This document shows positions 35,684 to 42,961 of a DNA stretch of 64,000 nt, piece after piece (the stretch's first letter is position 1; each line of letters starts with the position of its first letter). The stretch covers positions 69,653 through 133,652 of the forward strand of contig DASVCW010000004.1 of NCBI GenBank assembly GCA_036381435.1, read 5' to 3'. Position numbers and translations under genes: made by a program. The DNA is from Fodinibius sp036381435. Lineage in GTDB: Bacteria; Bacteroidota; Rhodothermia; Balneolales; Balneolaceae. A model generated the notes under the pieces. It searched no databases. It was given only the letters and a program-made list of their open reading frames with translations, and was not told the DNA's origin.

Positions 35684-36799
35684 TCAAATAAACCCGAACA
35701 GCGGTGGAAAGACGATCACGACAATTGCAGCCCAAACGGCATAAACCGGCAGGTAGTCCGTCTGCCATTTTTCAAGATCGGTGAATGATCCTCGGCCGCG
35801 CAAAAATCGAATATATAGCACCGCGGACCATGTCAAATTGACCAAAAGAATCAAATTTTCACCCAGGGCTGCCACACGGTTTGGAGTGAAGCCAAATTCC
35901 GAGATTCGCTCAACAATAGCCCATAGTGCTGTCACGTCGGCTATTAGTGCACCAATCACCAGCCCGATCTGCAACAGATCAAAAACACCGGGAGGCGACT
36001 GGGGATCGCGGGAGGAAATGGTATAGAGCAGCAGGCCCAGGACGACTACGAGGAGCAGGTCGAAGGCGATAAGTACGTTGCGCTCGATGTCCACTCCATG
36101 TCCGGTCCACAACAGGATCCCCAGAAAAGTGACCAGCAGAGCGGCGAAGAGGGGTGTGAAGAGGCGGGCCAGCACAGGCGCGATGTTCTCCATCATACTC
36201 TGCCTGGCGTCTACCAGCCAAGAGGCGATCAGGACAGCTCCCATAGCACCACACGGCAACAGCCACGACTCAAAGAAAGGCTCGATGTCGATCCCTATAG
36301 CTTGGAAGAGTATCGCCATGAGTCCTGTGAAGACACCGCCCCCGAGAGCGATCAGCACGTAGTAGATGAAAAACTCGCCCGAGAATCTAATGAAGTCCAT
36401 ACGGCTGCCAATCCGGTTCCACCTGTCGCCGGTGTAGGCAATACCCACGACCAACCAGAGTGCGATTGGCAGGTGTAACACCGTAAGCACCCAAGTGTCG
36501 CCTTCCGGAGCGAATGGATAGACGTTGACGAATACCCCCGCCGCTATGAAGACCACAGCCAGCCAAAGGACGGTGCCGGTGTTGGGTCGCCTTTTCCAAA
36601 TGAAATAGCCGGTCAGCAGGGGCAGTACAAAGAGGCTGAGGTTGCGGGCGTAGAAGGTGTCGTTTTGGTCCAATGAGATACCGAATACCGCCGGTACTTT
36701 GATGGCCAAAGCCGCCGCCACGGCAAGGCAGAAAGCGACGATGACATCGGTTTGCACTGTGGCCTTCGTTGTTTTATATACGTTGTCAAGTAATGTCAT
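35684..36799 (-). CDS. polytopic membrane protein, DUF4153-like
   Basis: A 371-residue integral membrane protein with about ten hydrophobic helices. The conserved-looking segment WAIVERISEFGFTPNRVAALG, followed by helices (ENLILLVNLTWSAVLYIRFL), matches the pattern of DUF4153-type proteins. Function unknown. G+C is visibly higher than in the surrounding core genes, suggesting transfer. It is 66 bp downstream of another small membrane protein gene on the same strand. Both diverge from a winged-helix membrane regulator, so the three probably form one regulated module. Confidence 0.7.
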   Translation of the reverse strand: MTLLDNVYKTTKATVQTDVIVAFCLAVAAALAIKVPAVFGISLDQNDTFYARNLSLFVLPLLTGYFIWKRRPNTGTVLWLAVVFIAAGVFVNVYPFAPEGDTWVLTVLHLPIALWLVVGIAYTGDRWNRIGSRMDFIRFSGEFFIYYVLIALGGGVFTGLMAILFQAIGIDIEPFFESWLLPCGAMGAVLIASWLVDARQSMMENIAPVLARLFTPLFAALLVTFLGILLWTGHGVDIERNVLIAFDLLLVVVLGLLLYTISSRDPQSPPGVFDLLQIGLVIGALIADVTALWAIVERISEFGFTPNRVAALGENLILLVNLTWSAVLYIRFLRGRGSFTDLEKWQTDYLPVYAVWAAIVVIVFPPLFGFI

Positions 36800-36865
36800 G
36801 GAATGTTCTATTGTTGTGGTTATTATTTAAAATGAGCTGTCAAAGAGGTATAATGATCGCATCAT

Positions 36866-37261
36866 TCAAGCCGTTGGTTCCGCTCCGGATCCATTATGCT
36901 CACGTGCCGCATACTGAAACAACAATGCCGATCCGACAAACAGCGCGACGAAGAGTCCGTTAACGCCTAAGATCTCTATTGGTGGGCTCGCCGGGTGGGC
37001 CGGCAGGACGATCAGCGCGATCACGGCGACCAGCGTCTGAGCGAGAGCTGTCGCGAACAGTGCGCGTGCCATTCCACTTGGACGGAAGCGAGCGATGATG
37101 GCACCGATGATTCCGACGACAAGCACCCCGAGCTCCATCCAGATAATGGGCCCGCCCGGAGGGTCGATGACTCCAACTGCAAGCTCCACATAGAAGGGGA
37201 AAAGTGCTGCCGCAAGCGCAAGGGCGACGGCGAATTTGTATGCGATAGGTATTTTTTTCAT
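36866..37261 (-). CDS. four-helix membrane protein of unknown function
   Basis: A 131-residue protein with four predicted membrane helices (about 8-28, 38-58, 68-87 and 96-117) and a short polar C-terminal tail. I do not recognise the family. High G+C like its neighbours. It is divergently arranged (about 110 bp) from the winged-helix regulator and upstream of the DUF4153-like gene, suggesting a joint promoter region at 37262-37371 controlled by that regulator (inference). Confidence 0.65.
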   Translation of the reverse strand: MKKIPIAYKFAVALALAAALFPFYVELAVGVIDPPGGPIIWMELGVLVVGIIGAIIARFRPSGMARALFATALAQTLVAVIALIVLPAHPASPPIEILGVNGLFVALFVGSALLFQYAAREHNGSGAEPTA

Positions 37262-37371
37262 AGATTTGTCACCTCATAAGTTTGTATTTCTGAAAAGTGT
37301 CCTGTAATATCGAGAAGCATGCGGGTAACCGCGTGAGAACGATCTAATATCTTTCTAATATCTCTGTGAGC

Positions 37372-38484
37372 ATGCCTTCCGAGCCTCATTATAGTTTTGA
37401 TGATTTCCACCTTGACGTTGTGAACAGGCAACTCTGGCGGGGCGGTGTGCAAATTGATCTGAATGGCCGCTACTTCGATGTCCTCGTGCTTCTTGTGCAA
37501 GAGCACGGGCAGCTTGTAGAGAAAGATCAATTCTTTTCGAATGTGTGGGGCGACGTTATCGTGAGTGATGCGGCGCTTACACAATGCATCAAAGACATCC
37601 GCAAGCAACTGGGGGACGATGCCGGAAATCCGCGTTATATCCAGACAGTACCTCGTCACGGCTACCGGTTCATTGGGTCAGTAGAGGCCACTCCTTCCAT
37701 CGAATTCGTGCAGAACGGGGAGCAGACCTCCGCAAACTCATCCTCGACGGCAGCATCCGAACCGAGTGATAAGTATCTGTCTCTCCGCAGGATTCTCATT
37801 GAAGGCGGGACCGGCACCCTCGGGGGAGCCATAGCCGGCTTATTAGGTGGCATACTCTACGGCTTCAGCCTCGCCTATGCGCCCGGTCCCGAGACCTCAG
37901 GGGGAATGGGCACCGCATCCATGCTTCTCGTTCTCATTAGTCTTTGTGTAATTATTGGGGGGATGGGTGGTCTGGGTGTGAGCTTCGGTATGGCGACAGC
38001 AAACATTTCAACAGGCGGTAATAAGGCGTGGACTGTTATCGGCGCCGCCTTCGGCGGCTTACTGATAGGCGGGTTAGCGAAATTACTTGGCGTTGACGCA
38101 TTCAACCTCCTCTTTGGCAGAGCGCCTGAGGGGATTACCGGTGGCCTGGAAGGCGCAGTGTTAGGCGCTGCGGTGGCTCTCGGAGCAATGTTCGGCGGCG
38201 GACTTGATACCCCTCGCCTGCGACCTGTGATGATGGCTGCCTTCGCCGGCGCAGCGGCCGGTATACTGATTTCAATTGCCGGCGGATGTCTCATGTCCGG
38301 CAGCCTGGACCTTCTCACGCGTTCCTTCACAGACTCACAACTCCGGCTCGATGCCCTCGGTCACTACTTTGGCGAAATGCACTTCGGTTATATTACGCAG
38401 ACAGTGTTGAGTGGCTTTGAAGGCTTTCTATTCGGAGCGTGTGTGGTCGGCAGCATAGTATACATGCGCCGAGTGTTTCTATAA
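37372..38484 (+). CDS. membrane-bound winged-helix transcriptional regulator (ToxR/CadC-like)
   Basis: About 370 residues. The N-terminal OmpR/PhoB-type winged helix (about 5-105) shows YSFDDFHLDVVNRQLWRGG, the recognition-helix region VSDAALTQCIKDIRKQLGDD and the wing signature RYIQTVPRHGYRFIG. A polar linker follows, then a C-terminal half of six to eight glycine-rich hydrophobic segments. There is no receiver domain, so it belongs to the one-component ToxR/CadC type, here with a polytopic sensor instead of a periplasmic domain. Start at ATG 37372 (GTG 37366 possible). High G+C. Probably controls the divergent membrane genes. Confidence 0.8.
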   Translation: MPSEPHYSFDDFHLDVVNRQLWRGGVQIDLNGRYFDVLVLLVQEHGQLVEKDQFFSNVWGDVIVSDAALTQCIKDIRKQLGDDAGNPRYIQTVPRHGYRFIGSVEATPSIEFVQNGEQTSANSSSTAASEPSDKYLSLRRILIEGGTGTLGGAIAGLLGGILYGFSLAYAPGPETSGGMGTASMLLVLISLCVIIGGMGGLGVSFGMATANISTGGNKAWTVIGAAFGGLLIGGLAKLLGVDAFNLLFGRAPEGITGGLEGAVLGAAVALGAMFGGGLDTPRLRPVMMAAFAGAAAGILISIAGGCLMSGSLDLLTRSFTDSQLRLDALGHYFGEMHFGYITQTVLSGFEGFLFGACVVGSIVYMRRVFL

Positions 38485-38547
38485 CTAATTATGCCATATA
38501 TTTCACCTCGAAAAGCGCATAAGGGGTGTTTTTTAAGATAAACTAAT

Positions 38548-38940
38548 TTACCCAGTAAGCTTTTTATAATTATTTAGCATTTCTTTGGCTTGAACTAAAT
38601 GTCGTTCGTTATGGTAAACGACAACCCTAAAAACATCTCCCAATCTCAGTTTAATCCATTTTGATAGACTAAGTGGAACTTTGGTTTTGCTGAGGTTGGT
38701 ACCTTTTGATTTGTCTAACAATGAAAGAATTTGCTGTTGCTGGCCTATAAAACGATCAACGGAAGATTTTTTTAATGGATTACCAATTGGATCTTTGTCC
38801 TCGAAAGTATTCATTTTAGTTAGATTCTCTTTCGGCAACATACTTTTAGTAAAATAATTACCAAATAACCCACTTTTAAAATACTTATCGGGCAAAAACT
38901 TACTTTGATGAATGGTATGCTCTTCAAATTCATCAATCAA
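38548..38940 (-). pseudogene. DinB-like protein, C-terminal fragment (part of a chimera)
   Basis: About 130 codons. From residue ~10 on it resembles the C-terminal half of a DinB-family four-helix protein (SVDRFIGQQQQILSLL, then LSLSKWIKLRLGDVFRVVVYHNERHLVQAKEML, with the H-x-x-R-H pattern). The first residues (LIDEFEEHTI) instead belong to a Crp/Fnr-type cyclic-nucleotide-binding domain whose preceding part lies upstream in the same frame behind a stop codon. The N-terminal half of DinB is missing. It reads as a remnant of a recombination between two unrelated genes. Confidence 0.6.
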
Positions 38941-38955
38941 AGAAACTCTTAAACT

Positions 38956-39090
38956 TCATTTTTTCACAAAGTAAATATTAGTATCAATACTGCCCTTGAC
39001 TTTCAGATACTCATTTCGGCTCAGAACTAAGTTATCTTCCCACAAATCATGACTTTTAATTTTACTAGCTGATTCCTGTATTGTACTCAT
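38956..39090 (-). pseudogene. Crp/Fnr cyclic-nucleotide-binding domain fragment
   Basis: From ATG 39090, 44 codons: MSTIQESASKIKSHDLW, then LSRNEYLKVKGSIDTNIYFV, then a TGA stop. The frame continues with SLRVSLIDEFEEHTI, exactly how a flavobacterial Crp/Fnr-like CNBD continues (usually GSLRI after FV.S), so the TGA is probably a GGA-to-TGA nonsense change. After HTI the homology switches to a DinB tail. The DNA-binding helix-turn-helix is absent. Non-functional as a regulator. Confidence 0.6.
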
Positions 39091-39155
39091 TTTGAATAAA
39101 TCAAAAGTTCAGATTCATAGATGAATTACAATCGAATTTAGGAGTTTGTTACGCC

Positions 39156-39320
39156 CTATAACAACCCGCGCATAACTGGCCTGAATATTGTGAGCTTAAA
39201 AGAAGCTATAATTTTCGAATAAGGCAAAGCATCAAACCAAAGTTTGCCTGTCCGCAGAAGTCCTGCTTTTTGGGCCGCAGGAGGGAGTCAAGTCTGCATA
39301 CATTTGATTTGCTGTTATCT
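39156..39320 (-). repeat. attC-like recombination repeat, copy A
   Basis: A 165-bp repeat. On the minus strand it starts with AGATAAC and ends TTATGCGCGGGTTGTTATAG, matching the R''(RYYYAAC)/L'-R'(GTTRRRY) layout of integron attC sites (R' = GTTATAG). The interior shares aagaagct, aaggcaaag and tttgcctg blocks with copies B and C. Confidence 0.55.
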
Positions 39321-39427
39321 CTTTCTCAAGAAATAAGCTGAATGATTAAATATCAAAGTGAGTTTTTCCATATGCAACAACTTCTATTCCAGCTGATGCA
39401 AGAACACTTTAACAGTAAATTTAAAAT

Positions 39428-39910
39428 ATGAGATTGCCAAAAGCACTTGTCCTGACCTTTGTTATCTGTATGCTAGTTAGTTTAAAGCCGGATCCGGCAA
39501 AGGCGCAAGTCAAAAACGATGAAGGGGGAAATTTGGGGGTTGGGGTAATGCTGGGTGAACCGACGGGAGTTTCTATTAAACTATGGAGAAACGAACGTTC
39601 GGCATTTGGTATTGGAGCTGCATGGTCACTTGCCGGAAGAACGGAAGCTCTTCATTTACATGCTGATTATTTATTGCATTCATGGTTCAGCGATACCGGT
39701 GAAGAGAATCTCGCATTTTATTATGGTATTGGCGGACGAGTTATTTTTGCCGATGATCCCACAGCGGGCATCCGGATTCCGGTTGGCTTAACTTATGTAT
39801 TCCAAAAGATTCCGTTTGATGTGTTTATTGAAGCAGCACCCATTTTAGACGTTACGCCTGATATAGAATTTGCAGGGAATGGTGGTGTTGGGATCCGTTA
39901 TTATTTTTGA
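39428..39910 (+). CDS. small outer-membrane beta-barrel protein
   Basis: A 160-residue exported protein with an N-terminal signal peptide (about 1-26, hydrophobic core ALVLTFVICMLVSL, cleavage after AKA-Q). Eight amphipathic strand-like segments follow (GVGVMLGEPTGVSIKLW, AFGIGAAWSLAG, LAFYYGIGGRVIF), ending in GVGIRYYF with a terminal aromatic as required for BAM recognition. Likely an eight-stranded barrel of the DUF3996-like type. Function unknown. It is on the plus strand inside the cassette-like region but has composition closer to the core genome. Confidence 0.68.
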   Translation: MRLPKALVLTFVICMLVSLKPDPAKAQVKNDEGGNLGVGVMLGEPTGVSIKLWRNERSAFGIGAAWSLAGRTEALHLHADYLLHSWFSDTGEENLAFYYGIGGRVIFADDPTAGIRIPVGLTYVFQKIPFDVFIEAAPILDVTPDIEFAGNGGVGIRYYF

Positions 39911-40078
39911 CTGGCAGTAAGTGGCTGATCGCTGATCCAACGTCATGTAGCCTATAGATTATCTGCAAGCTACTTCAGCGGTGACAGTACCATTTGGCAA
40001 GCGGATAGAAGTAAGTGCAAGCTAAACAGCTATGAAGTACAGGTATGAATCTCCGTTTTATCGGCACTTGTCTGATCC

Positions 40079-41225
40079 TTACCATCCGCCAAACCGAGGC
40101 CATTGAAACAGCGGCTTATCCTTTGTTCTCGGGATAACTGTATAAGTATCGAACTGAGCGGCCGTAGCGCAGGCATGATTAGGCAGGATGCGTAGCTGTG
40201 TACCTATTGGAAGGTCTGGCATCTCTCCGGAGCTATCCTCGTGCAGAGCGATAACTCCGTGCTCCTGATTGACAGATGTCACGATCAGGTCAGGAATGAC
40301 GTTTCCATCCACATCGCAAACAATACCATAACTTTGATCCACGGTCTGATTGGCAGTTCCGCGGTCTCGAGAAAGGGCCATCCAGCCGACATCCACCAGT
40401 ATCCAATCACGTGAGTGTTGATGACCAATAACGGTCGTCAGCACAGAAAGAGCGATATCATCGATCTTGCACACCTCGATGCCCGCCATTACCAGATCAA
40501 AGAAGATGTAAACTCCCGCGCGTACTTCCGTTACACCCTCCACGTCGCGTATTGCATGGGCCGTCGGAGTGGACCCTATTGCTCACAATTGGACACGGCA
40601 AACCGGCATTGCGTAACCGATTGGCCGCAGACACTGCCGCGCTTCGCTCACGTTCGGCAAATGAGGCATGGGCTTCGATACCAGCCACTGCGTAGCTTTC
40701 ACCGGCATGGGTCAAAACCCCGCTCAACAAACTGCCTCCTTGATGCAGGATACGCCCAACGTCTATCAAGGTTGAATCGGCGGGAGAGAGACCGCCACGA
40801 TGGCCATCACAGTCAATCTCAATTAAGGCAGGAATGGTAATGTTGTGAATCCGCACTGCCTCGACCACGGCCTTGGCTTGTTCCGGAGAGTTGAGAAGTA
40901 CGGTAAGATCGCAGCCTTCCTCGCGCAGGGCACATATGCGAGGTAGCTTTTGCGGGCTAATTCCGACTGCATAAAGAATATCTTTGATCCCGGCTTTGAA
41001 AAAGACCTCTGCCTCTCGCAGGGTTGAAACAGTCGCCGGGCCTGTGTCTGAGGAGAGCATCTTCCGGGCGATATCGACTGACTTCGCAGTCTTGAGATGC
41101 GGCCGCAGTGTTATGTTTGACAGAATAGAACGGTTACGAAGCCGGGCTATGTTCGTCATCATTTTTTCCTCGTCAAGGAGAAGCGCCGGTGTTGTCAATG
41201 TTGAAAGTTGATGGGTCAGATTCAT
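40079..41225 (-). pseudogene. D-threonine aldolase/D-serine dehydratase-like PLP enzyme, frameshifted
   Basis: Two overlapping frames make one protein of about 380 residues. The first (41225 to about 40580) has the alanine-racemase-type N-terminal barrel with LRPHLKTAKS, where the lysine binds PLP, and IEIDCDGHRGG. The second (about 40580 to 40079) has the D-serine-dehydratase-type C-terminal domain (DWILVDVGWMALSRD, ILPNHACATAAQFDTY). The family sequence SIGSTPTAHAIRDVEGVTEVRAG is recovered only by removing one base near 40579 (GAGCAATAGGG read as GAGCATAGGG). Either a +1 frameshift pseudogene or a sequencing error. G+C is raised compared with the core. Confidence 0.8.
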
Positions 41226-41331
41226 ACTTATATTTCCTTACTTTTGTCGCCGGCGATTAGAATTTTTATATATCACTGTTTAGTATTTAACTATAGAGAA
41301 GTATCCCCGCCGTATATTGATCATCTCTCGT

Positions 41332-41474
41332 CATAAAGGGGCTTGATTGCAATCTTAAAAGAAGCTAAAATTGGTAAATAAGGCAAAGTTCTAAACCGAA
41401 GTTTGCCTGCTCACCGAAGCCCTGCTTTAGGACGCAGGAGGGAGCCAAGTCCATTTTAATGCGCCTTGTTAGGT
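41332..41474 (-). repeat. attC-like recombination repeat, copy B
   Basis: On the minus strand it opens with ACCTAACAAGGCGCATTAAA, a canonical attC R''-L'' arm, placed 11 bp after the stop of the lipoprotein gene. Its interior is homologous to copies A and C (gcaggagggagccaagtc and the aagaagct block). Its distal arm (about 41332) has lost a recognisable GTTRRRY. Confidence 0.55.
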
Positions 41475-41485
41475 GTGCAGTCTGT

Positions 41486-42160
41486 TTAAAGACTGTCTAT
41501 TTTAGTAAAGTGATACATAAAATAATTCTTCCCATTGGCTAGGCGCTTAGTTAATAAACCTTCTTTTTGCTCAAGCTCATTAAGGAAAAAGTTTTTAAAG
41601 ACAGATTTTACTAAGAAAATGGTGTCACCGATCCTTTTTATGAAATAGTAGTTCATTTCATGAAATCGGACAAATTGTTCATCATTCTTAAATTTCTCTT
41701 GAAACTTTAGAACATTTTGAATTCTCTTTTCTACTGATGTAGTATCATTTGGAGGCATAACAAACATTGCAACCATATTGCTATAAATAAGACTATCTGA
41801 TAAAAAAGAATTGCGGGCTTGGGTTGTATCAAGAGCAAATGCCTCAAAATTTAAGAATAATGTATCTCCTCTAAGTTTATAGGAGCCGGTATTTCCTTTT
41901 ATGATGCTTGTTGGATTATGAACATCGGTATATTGCTTTTTGAGATAAGACCGATCTTCACCTAATTTCAAATACCCTCCTCCAAATCCAAAACTATAAA
42001 TATACCCTCCTGTAATTTGACTGGCTGAATCTGGAGTAAAAGATAGTAATTCCCATAATTTTAAGGTTTTTTGTTGATGTTTTATGACCTCTTTGGAACT
42101 GCTACAACCGAGCACCAAATTTGTAAAAAGACAAATGACAAGTAGTGATTTTATTCTCAT
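41486..42160 (-). CDS. lipoprotein of unknown function (cassette-borne)
   Basis: A 224-residue predicted lipoprotein. The SpII signal peptide ends in the lipobox LVLG-C (Cys19), followed by SSSKE. The rest is a soluble domain with beta-type segments (GNTGSYKLRGDTLFLNFEAF) and a mostly helical C-terminal part. No family recognised. It is A+T-rich, unlike the GC-rich genes on either side. It is flanked by attC-like copies C (upstream, core GTTAGGT 24 bp before the ATG) and B (downstream, R'' 11 bp after the stop). That is the exact geometry of an integron gene cassette. Confidence 0.72.
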   Translation of the reverse strand: MRIKSLLVICLFTNLVLGCSSSKEVIKHQQKTLKLWELLSFTPDSASQITGGYIYSFGFGGGYLKLGEDRSYLKKQYTDVHNPTSIIKGNTGSYKLRGDTLFLNFEAFALDTTQARNSFLSDSLIYSNMVAMFVMPPNDTTSVEKRIQNVLKFQEKFKNDEQFVRFHEMNYYFIKRIGDTIFLVKSVFKNFFLNELEQKEGLLTKRLANGKNYFMYHFTKIDSL

Positions 42161-42184
42161 GCTAAAATTGAACTAACTGAGTAC

Positions 42185-42327
42185 ACCTAACGACCCAGCG
42201 CATAACCGGCCTTTAGATTGCAAGCTTAAAAGAAGCTAAAATTTATGAGTAAGGCAAAAGCCTAAACCAAATTTTGAGCCAGTATACGTTAATACGCTTG
42301 GTATACTTTTTTGCCTTGATTTGCTTT
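42185..42327 (-). repeat. attC-like recombination repeat, copy C
   Basis: On the minus strand it ends CCGGTTATGCGCTGGGTCGTTAGGT, bearing the L' box and R' core GTTAGGT, the exact complement of the ACCTAAC opening copy B. The other end (GAGAAAGCAAATCAAGGC) is degenerate and lacks the AGATAACA block present in copy A. Lies between the SRPBCC and lipoprotein genes. Confidence 0.55.
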
Positions 42328-42352
42328 CTCAACTACCAGCTAACCGTACTTT

Positions 42353-42820
42353 TCATCGATCGGACTGCAGCGGCGAGTTGGGTGGCTTCTCGAGGATTTC
42401 TTTGAGTGCCGCGAGATCCTTCTGATTCGCACGATGCACGGCCATTCCCATGAAAGGCGCAAATAGTTTCGAGAAACCTGTTGGTATGCCACGATTTCGC
42501 AATGTCATTCGTGTACTGCCGTTTGCTGTCGTTTCCCAGGTGTATGTTGTTTCCATCGGAAATGGCCCTTCTGCTGTCCGCATTACGAGCCGCTTGCCAT
42601 GAGTCCATTCCACCACTTCATATGTATAGGCTATCCGTTTGCCCAGGAAGTCAGCGACAAATGCAATACGGGACCCTTTAGCAAGTGGAGGTTGCGTCTT
42701 CCACTCGACGCGTGTGATATTCGTGTACCATGATGGCACGTTGTCTGGATTCGCCGCATACTCAGATACATCCGTTTGCGGTCGTTCGATAACAATGGTT
42801 GTTGTCACATCTACCGCCAT
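42353..42820 (-). CDS. SRPBCC (polyketide cyclase/START-like) family protein
   Basis: A 155-residue START/Bet v1-fold protein. It opens with the family pattern of a first strand (VDVTTTIVIERPQTDVSEYAANPDNVPSWYTNI, a W-x-x-x-V/I type core), with later strands KRIAYTYEVVEWTHGKRLVM and the long C-terminal helix (GMAVHRANQKDLAALKEIL). It binds a hydrophobic ligand, with unknown substrate. The C terminus (NSPLQSDR) reads out of the domain towards the attC-like repeat, as often seen in cassette genes. G+C higher than core. Confidence 0.75.
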   Translation of the reverse strand: MAVDVTTTIVIERPQTDVSEYAANPDNVPSWYTNITRVEWKTQPPLAKGSRIAFVADFLGKRIAYTYEVVEWTHGKRLVMRTAEGPFPMETTYTWETTANGSTRMTLRNRGIPTGFSKLFAPFMGMAVHRANQKDLAALKEILEKPPNSPLQSDR

Positions 42821-42961
42821 GGCGACTTCTCCAAATCATGAGACCACATCCACCCTTGTTCGCTCAAGTTTAATATAAAGGAACAAAAAGTTATCATTTA
42901 TTTGCTAAATCCTGGGAAAACTTAAATTGGCTGTTTTTGTTTACATAAAGTCTTTACATAA

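Noticed and set aside
35979..36599. Several open frames antisense or out of frame to the DUF4153-like gene
   Set aside because: High-G+C coding sequence gives long shadow frames. The membrane protein frame is the one with coherent helices.
38956..38958. Programmed stop-codon readthrough or selenocysteine at the TGA in the Crp/DinB chimera
   Set aside because: No SECIS-like hairpin is evident, and family members have glycine at this place, so a nonsense mutation is simpler.
35413..42900. Search for an integron integrase or transposase gene within the accessory region
   Set aside because: None of the frames resembles a tyrosine recombinase or transposase, so the array claim rests on repeat ends and gene context only.
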